A stretch of DNA of 64,000 bases from an uncultured Collinsella sp. (GCA_902470365.1 CABRFZ010000009.1:1-64000); one strand, 5' to 3'. Shown: positions 33,332 through 42,237, counted from the first letter of the stretch. Notes: generated by a model from the letters alone, not told the origin. A program made the numbers and translations.

Positions 33332-33973
33332 ATGGATTCCAAGGAGATGGCGCCCGGCGACATCGAGCGGCGCAGCTTCGAGATCATCACCGAAGAGCTC
33401 GGCGGCCGCACGTTCCCGCCGCTCGAAGAGCCCGTCGTGAAGCGCGTCATCCACACCACTGCCGACTTCTCGTACGCCGATTCCCTCGTGTTCACCCATG
33501 ACGCCGCGCACTGTGCGCTCGACGCACTGCACGCAGGGGCCACGGTGCTCACCGACACGAACATGGCGCTCGCAGGCATAAGCAAGCCCGCGCTTGCGAA
33601 GCTCGGCTGCAAGGCCGTGTGCTACATGGCTGACCCTGATGTCGCCGCGGCTGCGCGCGCCGCGGGCACGACTCGCGCCGTTGCGAGCATGGACAAAGCT
33701 TGCGGCATCGAGGGTCCGCTCATCGTGGCCGTCGGTAACGCTCCCACAGCACTTCTGCGCCTCGCCGAGCTCATGGACGCGGGGAAGATCGCGCCCGCGC
33801 TCGTCATTGGGGTGCCGGTCGGGTTTGTGAACGTGGTCGAGGCGAAAGAGGAGCTACTCGCGCGACGCGTGCCGGCCATCGTCGCGAGGGGTCGCAAGGG
33901 CGGCTCGACCGTGGCGGCCGCTATTATGAACGCGCTTCTCTACCAGATCACGCGCCCAGGCGGCCCGAAGTGA
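33332..33973 (+). CDS. cbiC: Cobalt-precorrin-8 methylmutase
   Basis: This 213-residue enzyme moves the methyl group from C-11 to C-12 to give cobyrinate. The catalytic His lies in KRVIHTTADFSYAD; VLTDTNMALAGISK, VAVGNAPTALLRL and IGVPVGFVNVVEAKE follow as expected for CbiC/CobH. The ATG follows the cobO stop directly. Confidence 0.96.
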   Translation: MDSKEMAPGDIERRSFEIITEELGGRTFPPLEEPVVKRVIHTTADFSYADSLVFTHDAAHCALDALHAGATVLTDTNMALAGISKPALAKLGCKAVCYMADPDVAAAARAAGTTRAVASMDKACGIEGPLIVAVGNAPTALLRLAELMDAGKIAPALVIGVPVGFVNVVEAKEELLARRVPAIVARGRKGGSTVAAAIMNALLYQITRPGGPK

Positions 33974-34743
33974 CGGCGCCCGCATCCGCGCCGGCGCTGC
34001 GCATCTTCGCCGGCACCACCGAGGGCCGCCTTCTGTGCGAATGGGCGAGCGGGGCGGGCATCCCCGCCCGTGCCTACGCGGCAACCGAGTACGGAGGTGA
34101 GCTTTTGGGCGAGCTTCCGGGCATCGAGGTGCATTCGGGCAGGCTCGACGAGGCCGACATGGAGCGCGAGCTTTCCGGCGCGCGCATCGTCGTCGACGCC
34201 ACGCATCCCTTCGCTACGCTCGCAAGCGGCAACATCCGGGCCGCTTCGCTCGCCGTGGGTGCACGATGCCTGCGCCTTGCGCGCCCGGTCGAGGCGCTGC
34301 CCAAAGGCGTCGTCTCGGTCGCGTCGATCGCCTGCGCGGCGCGCTTTCTCTCCGAGAACCCGGGTCGCGCGCTTCTCACGACGGGGAGCAAGGAGCTTGC
34401 TCCCTACACGCGCGTCGCCGATTTCGCGGAGCGCTTCTTCGTGCGTGTGCTCCCGCTGCCCGGTGCTATAACGAAGTGCATCGACACGGGGTTTTCGCCG
34501 TCGCACGTCATCGGCATGCAGGGGCCCTTCACCCGCGAGCTCAACGAGGCGATGCTTCGGCAGGTGGGCGCCCAGTGGCTTGTGACCAAGGACTCGGGAA
34601 CCGTAGGCGGCACGGCCGAGAAGATCGCCTCCGCGCACGACGTGGGAGCGCGCTGTATCGTGGTCGCCCGTCCCGCCGAGGGAGGCGGGGCCCTTTCGCT
34701 TCGGGAAGTGAAAGACGCGCTCTTACGGGAGTTCGCGCGCTAG
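33970..34743 (+). CDS. cbiJ: Cobalt-precorrin-6A reductase
   Basis: This 257-residue NAD(P)H-dependent enzyme reduces the macrocycle at precorrin-6A. The start RIFAGTTEGRLL, the VDATHPFA motif and LLTTGSKELAPY are typical for CbiJ/CobK, as is the end motif VTKDSGTVGGTAEKI. The GTG at 33970 overlaps the cbiC stop. It is the last gene of the plus-strand operon. The following 34744-34872 holds no recognisable gene or clear terminator and leads into a family A repeat. Confidence 0.95.
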   Translation: MTAPASAPALRIFAGTTEGRLLCEWASGAGIPARAYAATEYGGELLGELPGIEVHSGRLDEADMERELSGARIVVDATHPFATLASGNIRAASLAVGARCLRLARPVEALPKGVVSVASIACAARFLSENPGRALLTTGSKELAPYTRVADFAERFFVRVLPLPGAITKCIDTGFSPSHVIGMQGPFTRELNEAMLRQVGAQWLVTKDSGTVGGTAEKIASAHDVGARCIVVARPAEGGGALSLREVKDALLREFAR

Positions 34744-34872
34744 GCGCTCGCCGCGCATGCGTGCCCTCCCGCCTGCGAGGAGGAGCGCCCCGAGCAAGCT
34801 CGAACCGTACAAGACCTTCATCAGCCAATAACTCGAGGACGACGCCCGGAACTGGCGCAAGCAGCCCTTCAA

Positions 34873-34942
34873 TAAGTTGCGGTGAAATAGTGTCTGTTTT
34901 TGCTGCTTGATAGCATATTCAGTCCCTAATTCACCGCAACTT
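34873..34942. repeat. Family A foldback repeat at the right edge of the cobalamin island
   Basis: AAGTTGCGGTGAAATAGTG starts the left arm; the right arm is TCCCTAATTCACCGCAACTT. The outer 17 bases pair, with one mismatch, around a 30-base loop region. It begins 129 bases after cbiJ and ends 12 bases from the stop of the convergent MacB-like gene. It shares the TGTC variant with the half repeat at 12843. Confidence 0.82.
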
Positions 34943-34954
34943 GTTGGTGGTGGC

Positions 34955-36169
34955 TTACTGGTAGCGTAGGCACTCCACCGGGTCGAGCTTTGCGGCGCGG
35001 CGGGCGGGGTAGAAGCCAAAGATTACGCCGATACCGACGGAGACGGCGAAGGCCAGCAGCACCGTGGCGATTGAAAAGCTCGGTGTGATTTGCCCGCTGG
35101 CACCGAGCTCGCCGAGAACCCCTGATCCTGCTGCAAACATCGCAAGAGCCCATGCCAGCAGATAACCAATCAGGACACCCAATAGTCCGCCGGTGACGCA
35201 CAGCGCCGAGGATTCGGCCAAAAACTGCGCGGTGATATCGCGACGACTTGCGCCCAGAGCGCGGCGGATGCCGATCTCGCGGATGCGCTCCGTTACGTTG
35301 GTAAGCATCATATTCATAATGCCGATACCGCCGACAAGTAGCGAGATGCTGGCGACAGCACCCATGATGAGCGAGAACGCGCCCATAAAGGAGTTGAGTG
35401 CATCGATAGCGCTTTTCATGGATGTCGCCGATACACTGTCGTACTCATCCTCCTCCGCGATGCCCTTCATCGCGCGCACCTTGGACTCAATGGTCTTACA
35501 AAGCTCATCCATGTCCGTGCCCTCGGCGGCAAGTGCCGTCACGCTGGGGAATGAAGGATTCTCGTCGCCAAACAGCCCGGAGATGGTTTCGCGTGGCATA
35601 TACAGCGTGAGCGAGCCCATGGAGTCGCTGCCGCCATCAATCACGCCTACAATCTGCACCTCGCCGTTGGACACCTTGATGGTTTTCCCCAGCGCATCCT
35701 GTTCGTTGCCGTAAAGCTGATCGGCGCCGTTGCGGCTGATGAGCGCCACGCGCGAGCCTGATTGGGACTCGGCCTGGGAATAGGTGCGCCCCGCAACGAG
35801 CTTGCTGGCCCCCACGGCGTCGAGCATGTCGCTATCGACGCCCTGCGCCATGACGGTATAGCTTTTATCGCCGGTCTTGTACTCGGTGTACGCGCTGTCG
35901 ACAATGCCAATCTGCTCTATCTGCGGCACCAGTTTTTGAAGCTTCTCGATGTCCGACTCGGTGAGTTCTTGCGACGAATAGATTTGCACCATGCGTGCCG
36001 CATTGAGGCCCAGACTGTTGACCAGGCTGTTTTGGATGCCGCCGATGAGCGACGTCATGGCGATAACCGAGGCGATGCCGATGACAATGCCCAGGATGGT
36101 GAGCAGGCTGCGCCCCTTGTTGGCCTCGAGCGAGTGAAGGGCTTCCTGGATAAGATCGCGGGCGCTCAT
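34955..36169 (-). CDS. MacB-type ABC transporter permease
   Basis: This 404-residue FtsX-fold permease probably belongs to an efflux or cell-envelope export system of MacAB type. One N-terminal membrane helix lies at about residues 20-45 (GRSLLTILGIVIGIASVIAM), a large extracytoplasmic MacB-PCD region follows, and three C-terminal helices start at about 275 (GGIGIMNMMLTNVTERIREI). The ATPase domain is encoded separately at 36166 with a four-base overlap, as in Gram-positive relatives. The substrate is unknown. Confidence 0.9.
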   Translation of the reverse strand: MSARDLIQEALHSLEANKGRSLLTILGIVIGIASVIAMTSLIGGIQNSLVNSLGLNAARMVQIYSSQELTESDIEKLQKLVPQIEQIGIVDSAYTEYKTGDKSYTVMAQGVDSDMLDAVGASKLVAGRTYSQAESQSGSRVALISRNGADQLYGNEQDALGKTIKVSNGEVQIVGVIDGGSDSMGSLTLYMPRETISGLFGDENPSFPSVTALAAEGTDMDELCKTIESKVRAMKGIAEEDEYDSVSATSMKSAIDALNSFMGAFSLIMGAVASISLLVGGIGIMNMMLTNVTERIREIGIRRALGASRRDITAQFLAESSALCVTGGLLGVLIGYLLAWALAMFAAGSGVLGELGASGQITPSFSIATVLLAFAVSVGIGVIFGFYPARRAAKLDPVECLRYQ

Positions 36170-36939
36170 GCCACCACTCCTTTCGGCGGGTTGGCGGAGG
36201 CGGAAATCATGGGCGGGCTATCTACGGCGCTGCGCAGGGTCCGCGGTGCATGTGGAATATACGCGCCGTCGTGAATGCGACCGTCGCGGATGGTCACGGC
36301 ACGGTCGGCCTCGGCGGCGATGTCGGGGTCGTGTGTGATAAGCACGATGGTTTTGCCGCGCTTCTGGAGCTTATGGAAGGTTTCCATCACAAGCGCTCCG
36401 GTAGCGGAGTCCAGGTTTCCCGTCGGCTCGTCGGCCAGAATGATGGGCGGGTCATTGACGAGGGCGCGCGCGATTGCGACGCGCTGCATCTGGCCGCCCG
36501 AGAGCTCGGATATGCGGTGGTCCCAGTGGTCGACGGGCAGCGTGACAGCCTGCAGCGCGTGCACGGCGCGCATTTCGCGCTGGCTACGGGGCACATTGGT
36601 GTAGGCCAGCGGCAGCATCACATTTTCGATAACCGACAGGCGCGGCAGCAGGTTGAAGCTCTGAAAGACAAAGCCAATGCTCAGGGCGCGAACTTCGGTG
36701 AGCTCCTCATCATCGAGCTCGGCCACGTTGAGCCCTTGCAGGTAGTAGTCGCCCGCCGTCGGCTTATCCAGACAGCCTAGGATGTTCATGAGCGTCGACT
36801 TGCCCGAGCCCGAGGGGCCGGTGATAGCGACGAATTCGCCGGGATTTACCGCCAGGCTCACGTTGTGCAGGATGTGGGTGCACCCCGCCTCGCTCTCAAA
36901 GATGCGGTGCACGTTGCGGATGTCGATAACGGGACGCAT
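36166..36939 (-). CDS. MacB/LolD-type ABC transporter ATP-binding protein
   Basis: This 257-residue ATPase drives the adjacent FtsX-like permease. It shows the Walker A ITGPSGSGKSTLMN, the Q-loop GFVFQSFNLLPRL, signature LSGGQMQRVAIARAL and Walker B PIILADEPTGNLDS. A tail of about 30 residues follows the canonical domain. It overlaps both neighbours and so is translated with them. Confidence 0.93.
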   Translation of the reverse strand: MRPVIDIRNVHRIFESEAGCTHILHNVSLAVNPGEFVAITGPSGSGKSTLMNILGCLDKPTAGDYYLQGLNVAELDDEELTEVRALSIGFVFQSFNLLPRLSVIENVMLPLAYTNVPRSQREMRAVHALQAVTLPVDHWDHRISELSGGQMQRVAIARALVNDPPIILADEPTGNLDSATGALVMETFHKLQKRGKTIVLITHDPDIAAEADRAVTIRDGRIHDGAYIPHAPRTLRSAVDSPPMISASANPPKGVVA

Positions 36940-38375
36940 TACATGCCCTCGTCGGCAGACATACTGCCCGAATCCGCACCGTAGCCGCCGTCAGCCGTTG
37001 CGTCCGCTCCGGTGTCCATGACGAGGGTGTCGCCATCGCGCAGCTTGGTAACCGGAACATTGGGGTTGATCTCGTTGCCCTGGTCGTCGCGCTTAACCTG
37101 TGTCTTGCCGACTACGGCTTCGTTGTCGTTTTGCGTCACGACGGTCACCTTCACGCGATGGGTTTGCTTGCCCTCGTCATCGGTTGCGACGTTGACGTAA
37201 TAGTGTTCGCCGTCTTCGGTCATGAGCGCCATCGTCGGCACCATCACCACGTCGTCGAGCTGCTCGGTCACCACCGAGACCTCGGCCGTCATGCCCGGCT
37301 TCAGGCGCGCGTCGGGCGCCTCGATGAGAATGTCGACGTTAAAGGTCACGCTGCCGCCGCCACCGTTGGCGGCGTCGGAGTTTGCCACCGACGCGATAGC
37401 CGTGACGGTGCCCTGGCTCACGATATCGGGAAACGCGGGATACGTGACGTTGGCGCTCTGCCCAACGGCGATCTTGGCGATGTCCTTTTCGCCCACCTGC
37501 ACGGTCACCTTCATCTTAGATAGGTCGGCGATCTGCATGCACTGCTTGCCGCCGCTCGTATCGCTTTCGCCCATGATCATGCCGCCTGTAACCGTGGCGC
37601 CCGCTTTGGCATTGAGCTCCACGATGCTACCCGAGCTCGGGGCCGTGACCGTGCGACTGGAGGCCTTGGCGTTCGCCTGGTCGAGGTTTGCCTGGGCTGA
37701 TGCGAGGCTGCGCTGCCCGGCCGATACGGCGTTCGTGTCCACTGATGCGGCGGAGACGCCAGCCGCTGCGGAAGCTCCCTCGACGTCCGTCGTTGGGGTG
37801 GCCTGCGCAGCAGCTGCGGCTTTCTGCGCGTTGGCGAGGTCTTCTTGAGCGGCAGCAACTGCACGCTGCGCCTCGGCAACGTTGCGATCGAGCTCGTCGT
37901 TTTTAATGGTCATAAGCACGTCGCCCTCGTTGACGGATTGGCCTGCCTGCACGTTGATAGAATCGACCGTGCCGTCGACAGAGGGGGAGACCACTGAGGA
38001 CGAAATGGGTTTGAGCTGGCCTTTCGCCTCGACCGTTGTGGTAAACGTGCCCTCGGTCACCATGTCGGTCACAGGACCGCTAGCGCCCTGTGGCTGCACA
38101 TTGATAACAAGGGTTGCAACAATGGCAATGAGCGCGACGGCACCCACGACGCCGGCGGCAATACCGCGACGAATCAGCTTTTTGCGTCGGCGTTCGGCAC
38201 GCTTTGCCTTGAGCTTGGCATATGCTTCTTCATCGGAAATCTCGGCCGTATCGTTCGCGCGTCCGCTCTGCTTGTCGGCATGTACGTTTGTAATCAGAGG
38301 AAACGTTTCGGTGGCACCTTCGGGCGTGCGCTCGGTATCATCTGGGCCCGGGGTGATCGTGGGGACATTCGGCAT
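36939..38375 (-). CDS. MacA-like periplasmic adaptor (HlyD/MFP family)
   Basis: This 478-residue membrane-anchored adaptor likely links the MacB-type transporter to the cell envelope. It has a cytoplasmic charged N-terminus, one transmembrane segment at about residues 70-92 (GVVGAVALIAIVATLVINV), then a biotinyl-lipoyl-like half (VSPSVDGTVDSINVQAGQSV) and an Ala/Gln-rich coiled-coil hairpin (about 185-240), the second half-motif (APSSGSIVELNAKAGATV) and a beta-barrel. The ATG at 38375 follows AAAGGAG; an upstream start gives an unrelated extension. The C-terminus ends in a Gly/Ser/Asp/Met-rich tail. Confidence 0.88.
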   Translation of the reverse strand: MPNVPTITPGPDDTERTPEGATETFPLITNVHADKQSGRANDTAEISDEEAYAKLKAKRAERRRKKLIRRGIAAGVVGAVALIAIVATLVINVQPQGASGPVTDMVTEGTFTTTVEAKGQLKPISSSVVSPSVDGTVDSINVQAGQSVNEGDVLMTIKNDELDRNVAEAQRAVAAAQEDLANAQKAAAAAQATPTTDVEGASAAAGVSAASVDTNAVSAGQRSLASAQANLDQANAKASSRTVTAPSSGSIVELNAKAGATVTGGMIMGESDTSGGKQCMQIADLSKMKVTVQVGEKDIAKIAVGQSANVTYPAFPDIVSQGTVTAIASVANSDAANGGGGSVTFNVDILIEAPDARLKPGMTAEVSVVTEQLDDVVMVPTMALMTEDGEHYYVNVATDDEGKQTHRVKVTVVTQNDNEAVVGKTQVKRDDQGNEINPNVPVTKLRDGDTLVMDTGADATADGGYGADSGSMSADEGM

Positions 38376-38409
38376 AGCGTCTCCTTTATAGAAAGAATCT
38401 CGATAATTA

Positions 38410-38439
38410 TATGCGCCCACCGGTTGGGGCGGGCGCATA
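38410..38439 (-). terminator. Hairpin between the L,D-transpeptidase and the MacA-like gene
   Basis: TATGCGCCC (38410-38418) pairs with GGGCGCATA (38431-38439). On the minus strand it is followed by AT-rich sequence but no clear T run, so it is a candidate terminator for the transpeptidase gene. Confidence 0.45.
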
Positions 38440-38507
38440 GGACGGTTTCTTTCGGAACTGTTAGATTGGTCGCAGCGGTTCCACGTTGTAGGAATGCGCG
38501 CGTTGCA

Positions 38508-40241
38508 CTACGAGTGGACAACCACGCACAGGCCGACTTTGATGCAATCGTGCAGTGCCTTGGCGTCGGCCAGGCGCAGGTTGATGCAACCGTGGCTGCC
38601 GCACCACTTGTACGACTCGGCGTTATCGAAGCTCTTGTCGTTTTGCCAGGTGGCGTCGTGGAAGCCGATCATGTTGCCCTCAAACGGCATCCAGTAGCTC
38701 ACCGGGCTCTCATATTTGGGTTTACCGGTCTCGGGGTCCTTGGTTCCGATCAGGGTGCTGCCGCCGTCGTTGCTGTTGATTTGCCACACACCCTCGGGGG
38801 TGGCGTCTTCGCCCGGTTTGCCGGAAATAAAGTTGGCCTCCCACACGATATTGCCGCTCTCGTCATAGTAGCGCGCGTGCTGCTCGGACAGGTCGACGTC
38901 GATATACGCCTTCCAGTCGGGCTCTCCCTTTGCGGTAAAGGTGTCGGCCTTCTGGGAGTACTTGATCTCGATCTCGCCGGTCTGCTTGTTGTTAATGGCG
39001 TCCTCGACCTGCTTGGCGAGCGAGCTGCTGTCGATGGACCAACCAAAGTCGCCACCTTCGACGGCGCACTGCTTGCCATCGGCGCGCGTCCACCAGCGAG
39101 TGGAGCCCACGGTATTAAAGCCGTTGGCGAGCTCGGCTGCCCAACTACTGATCTGCGACGTATCGAGTGTGGGGTTGGCCGGATCGGCAAAGCTGATCCA
39201 CTGCAACACAGAGCTGCCATCAACCTTGCCAGCGTCCTCGCCGTTGAGCTTGAGGGTCACGTTGACGCCCAGGAAGTTGTTGGCGGCATCACATGCGGCC
39301 TGAATCTGATCATCGGTCAGCGTTCCATTGAGCGGCTCATAGGCATCGTTGCCGAGCTTGGAAAGATCTACGGACTCGGCCAGCGAGGCAAGCTCGAGCT
39401 CGGCATACTTGATGACATGCTCGCGGTTGAGTTTTTCGTTGGAGCGTGCCTTCTCGACGGTAAACTTGCCTGCCTGCTCGTCATAGGAGCTATTGGCCTC
39501 GAACGTGCCCGAACGGCCCTCGTTAAACTCGTCGATGGCGGCGCCCAGGTCCTTCTCAAACTTCTTTTGGTCAAAGGTGTCGGAGAGCATGGACAGGTCG
39601 ACGTCTTGATCAAGATCGACTTCGTTGGAGGTAGCGGTTGTTTTGGTCTTGCCGCCTAAGGATTCCACAAGGCGGACCGGCCAAATAAAGGCTTCGTTGT
39701 GGTTGATGATTTCTTTTGCAGCAGCTTCACCGTCGACGATGGGTTCATCGGACTCGGGCTGATAGGTCCAGCTAAAGTCATCGCCTGTCACGGCGAGCTT
39801 ATAGTGCTTCCATGCCGAGTTGACCTTGGTGGCGGCAGACGAAGCGTTGGAGAACGAGACGTCGACGCCGGCGATGGTGGTGTTGGGGTAGGCTACCTGC
39901 GAAAATGCTACGACGCCTACGATATAGACAATGACGATTAGACCCAGGACGACAAAGAGCGTCGTCTTTTTGCCCGACTTTTTGTTCTCGGCGGGTTTGC
40001 GCGCGGGGCCACGATCGCCTCGAGCGTGCGTGGGGGGCTGCTTGGGCGCATTGCCGTTTGCCTGGCGCTGCTGACGTTGTTGACGCTGCTGTCGCTGTTG
40101 GTTCGGGCGTTGGGAAGCGTTTGCCGCACCACGCTGCTGACCGTGGCTCGGCGCGATAGGACGCGGCGACTGAACGCCGCCGGTGTGCCTGCTCGGCTGC
40201 TGCGGATCGGGAATCAGTTGAGTTCGATCGTTTTGCGACAT
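38508..40241 (-). CDS. L,D-transpeptidase (YkuD) with peptidoglycan-binding region
   Basis: This 577-residue membrane-anchored cell-wall enzyme probably makes 3-3 peptide crosslinks or anchors proteins to peptidoglycan. A Gln/Arg/Pro-rich basic cytoplasmic N-terminus of about 95 residues leads to one transmembrane helix (LFVVLGLIVIVYIVGVVAF). Two repeated extracytoplasmic parts of the PG-binding-4 or VanW-associated kind follow (VAYPNTTIAGVDVS). The C-terminal YkuD domain has His550 and Cys552 in GSHGCINLRL. The ATG at 40241 is preferred over one at 40250 because of GAAGGA spacing. It seems monocistronic. Confidence 0.9.
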   Translation of the reverse strand: MSQNDRTQLIPDPQQPSRHTGGVQSPRPIAPSHGQQRGAANASQRPNQQRQQRQQRQQRQANGNAPKQPPTHARGDRGPARKPAENKKSGKKTTLFVVLGLIVIVYIVGVVAFSQVAYPNTTIAGVDVSFSNASSAATKVNSAWKHYKLAVTGDDFSWTYQPESDEPIVDGEAAAKEIINHNEAFIWPVRLVESLGGKTKTTATSNEVDLDQDVDLSMLSDTFDQKKFEKDLGAAIDEFNEGRSGTFEANSSYDEQAGKFTVEKARSNEKLNREHVIKYAELELASLAESVDLSKLGNDAYEPLNGTLTDDQIQAACDAANNFLGVNVTLKLNGEDAGKVDGSSVLQWISFADPANPTLDTSQISSWAAELANGFNTVGSTRWWTRADGKQCAVEGGDFGWSIDSSSLAKQVEDAINNKQTGEIEIKYSQKADTFTAKGEPDWKAYIDVDLSEQHARYYDESGNIVWEANFISGKPGEDATPEGVWQINSNDGGSTLIGTKDPETGKPKYESPVSYWMPFEGNMIGFHDATWQNDKSFDNAESYKWCGSHGCINLRLADAKALHDCIKVGLCVVVHS

Positions 40242-40344
40242 CGTATGCATATCCTTCGATTTTCGCCTTGCGGTTCATCGTGTTTTTACTGGGCTTGCAT
40301 TATAGCGATTGCCCTGCTGTTTGTGGTACGGAAACGGTGGCATT

Positions 40345-40375
40345 CAAAAGAGGTGGGACATTTGTCCCACCTTTG
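40345..40375 (-). terminator. Rho-independent terminator after the L-serine dehydratase gene
   Basis: Read on the minus strand, AGGTGGGACA pairs with TGTCCCACCT with almost no loop, followed by CTTTTG. It lies 16-20 bases after the stop codon. Confidence 0.8.
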
Positions 40376-40390
40376 AGTTGTTCTTTGCCG

Positions 40391-41998
40391 CTATCCGCAC
40401 ACCCCGCATTTTGCACAGGCCGAAAGTGCGGCCGGAGCCTGCGCGATGCCGCCCTTTGCCGTCTCGCGCAGCGTGGCCGGCAACGCGTGACCCACCGAAA
40501 GCATGACATGTGCCATCTGGTCAAACGGCACTAAGCTCTTAATGCCTGCGAGGGCGAGTTGTGCCGAGCTAAAGGCCGCTGCCACGCCGATGGCGTTGCG
40601 GTTTTGGCAGGGCACCTCCACGAGGCCACCGACGGGGTCACAAACGAGGCCCAGCAGGTTACTCAGCGCGATGGAACTGGCGTCGAGCGCCTGCTCGGGC
40701 GTGCCGCCGAGCATCTGCACCAGCGCGGCGGCTGCCATGGCAGCGGCGCTTCCCACCTCGGCTTGGCAGCCGCCCTCGGCGCCGGCAACGCAGGCGCTTG
40801 TGGTGAGGTTGAGGCCGATTGCGGCTGCGCAGTAGAGCGCGTCCATGACCTGCTCGTCGTCGAGCTGCAGGTGATCGGCGAGCGCCAGTACGCAGCCGGG
40901 TACAACACCCGCGGAGCCTGCCGTCGGAGCTGCGACGATCACGCCCATGGTGGCGGAGCGCTCGAGCACGGCCATCGCGCGGGCCACGGCGTCGGTCTGG
41001 ACGGGGCCCATCAGGCTTACACTCAAATCGTTGCGGCCGGTGGCTTCGACGAGCTTGGCCTCGCCGCCGATAAGACCGCCGAGCGAACGCTGCGGATTGG
41101 CGAGGGGGGCCGTGGTCTCCTCGCGCATGACGTCGAGCACGCGGCGCATGGCGGCGACGGCGTGGGCCTCGCCGGTCAGACGCGCCTCACGAACGGCCAT
41201 GACGGCGCCGATGCTGAGCCCCATTTCCTCGCACGCATCGAGCAGCTGCTCGCCGTCGTCGAAGATTTCCTTGGCCGAGACGCCGGGAGAGAGCGACGAG
41301 GCAGAACCGGGGAGCTCGATAAAGGTCGCGTAATCGACATTGTCGAGTTTGCGCAGCATGGGGACGACGGTGTCGTCGGGCGCGCCGTCGGTCTCAAAGA
41401 CGGAGTAGGCCTGGCCGCCCACTTCGGTGCGGTAGGTGCGGCAGAAGGCGATGTTTACGTGGGCGTAGGCGAGCAGGTTGGTGAGCGCGGCGAGCACGCC
41501 GGGGACGTCCTTGTGCGCCACGAAGAGCGTGGAATACATGCCCGAGATGTCGACGCCGACGCCGTTAATGCGGCTGATGCGCATCTTGCCGCCGCCCAGG
41601 CTCTCGCCGCGGACCTGTGCCGTGGCGCCCGTGTCGTCGACCATTTCGATGTCGACGGTGTTGGGGTGGATGGAGGCGTCGTCGCCCTTGATGTCAAAGT
41701 GATATTCGAGGCCCTGCTCGCGCGCGAGGTCGAAGGCCTGCTTGATGTTCTCGTCATCGGTGTCGAGGCCCAGTATGCCCGCGACGAGCGCACGGTCGGT
41801 GCCGTGGCCGCGGTAGGTGTGGGCGAAGGAGTTCCACAGGCCAAAGGTGACCTTGGTGATGCGACCTTCCAGCAGGCTGGCGGCAACCTGTGCGCAGCGC
41901 AGGGCGCCGGCGGTGTGCGACGAGCTGGGGCCGACCATGACGGGGCCCAAGATCTCGAATGCCGAGGTCGTAGCTAGTGTTTGCGGCTTGCCTGCCAT
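40391..41998 (-). CDS. sdaA: L-serine dehydratase, iron-sulfur type
   Basis: This 535-residue single-chain enzyme deaminates L-serine to pyruvate and ammonia. The beta part (about residues 1-210) begins FEILGPVMVGPSSSHTAGA and includes an ACT-like segment (VLAALTNLLAYAHVNIAF). The alpha part has APTAGSAGVVPG and cluster-ligand cysteines in SACVAGAEGGCQ and GLVCDPVGGLVEVPC. The extra C-terminal cysteines (ACAKCGVCG) are unusual but do not fit a clear cluster motif. The ATG at 41998 follows GGAGCAC; the frame is open further upstream only because it crosses the family B repeat. In this fermentative setting it feeds pyruvate metabolism. Confidence 0.93.
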   Translation of the reverse strand: MAGKPQTLATTSAFEILGPVMVGPSSSHTAGALRCAQVAASLLEGRITKVTFGLWNSFAHTYRGHGTDRALVAGILGLDTDDENIKQAFDLAREQGLEYHFDIKGDDASIHPNTVDIEMVDDTGATAQVRGESLGGGKMRISRINGVGVDISGMYSTLFVAHKDVPGVLAALTNLLAYAHVNIAFCRTYRTEVGGQAYSVFETDGAPDDTVVPMLRKLDNVDYATFIELPGSASSLSPGVSAKEIFDDGEQLLDACEEMGLSIGAVMAVREARLTGEAHAVAAMRRVLDVMREETTAPLANPQRSLGGLIGGEAKLVEATGRNDLSVSLMGPVQTDAVARAMAVLERSATMGVIVAAPTAGSAGVVPGCVLALADHLQLDDEQVMDALYCAAAIGLNLTTSACVAGAEGGCQAEVGSAAAMAAAALVQMLGGTPEQALDASSIALSNLLGLVCDPVGGLVEVPCQNRNAIGVAAAFSSAQLALAGIKSLVPFDQMAHVMLSVGHALPATLRETAKGGIAQAPAALSACAKCGVCG

Positions 41999-42023
41999 GG
42001 GTGCTCCTTTAATCTGTCCCGCC

Positions 42024-42144
42024 GTTCCGAGGGCTTTGGTATTTGGTCGCCTGCTCGGACAGTCCTGCTCGCACGGAGGCCACATTAAGTGGCCTCCGGC
42101 TCGTGCGGAACTCGCGATCGACCAAATACTAAAGCCCTCGGAAC
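42024..42144. repeat. Family B nested foldback repeat, copy 3
   Basis: Outer arms 42024-42049 and 42119-42144 pair over 26 bases with one G-T position. The core 42059-42112 has the conserved blocks ACAGTCCTGCTCGCAC and GGCTCGTGCGGAACT. The inner stem here is GGAGGCCAC/GTGGCCTCC, not the GAAGAGCAC/GTGCTCTTC of copies 1 and 4, so both sides changed together. It lies 26 bases upstream of the sdaA start, probably in its leader. The remaining part of 41999-42311 holds only the metK terminator. Confidence 0.88.
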
Positions 42145-42237
42145 TTAGGATACATGGTTGGAGTCGCTCTGCTGCAAAATTTATCGGCCTGTGATTTATT
42201 CCATGTCCCAGGTAGGCTCATCTTCACCACCTTTAAA

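Larger units (their letters stand above)
12865..34872. other. Putative cobalamin-biosynthesis genomic island (about 22 kb)
   Basis: All cobalamin synthesis and uptake genes of the window lie between two 22-base direct repeats (12843-12864 and 34873-34894). Inside, the codons are visibly richer in CGC, GCG and GTG with many GTG starts and long runs of CG dinucleotides; outside, the genes use more GTC, GCT and CTG. No integrase or transposase is present. Recombination between family A repeats, or insertion of a block into one, would explain the half repeat on the left. The transfer is inferred from composition and boundaries, not from phylogeny. Confidence 0.6.

Noticed and set aside
34744..34872. 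Possible gene remnant on the minus strand (frame containing MKVLYGSSLLGALLLAGG)
   Set aside because: It has no identifiable family, runs into the family A repeat and has no supporting start. It could be debris at the island edge but cannot be named.
36939..38375. Calling the MacA-like and MacB-like genes a specific macrolide exporter
   Set aside because: The fold and gene order fit the MacAB family, but nothing in the sequence indicates the substrate.
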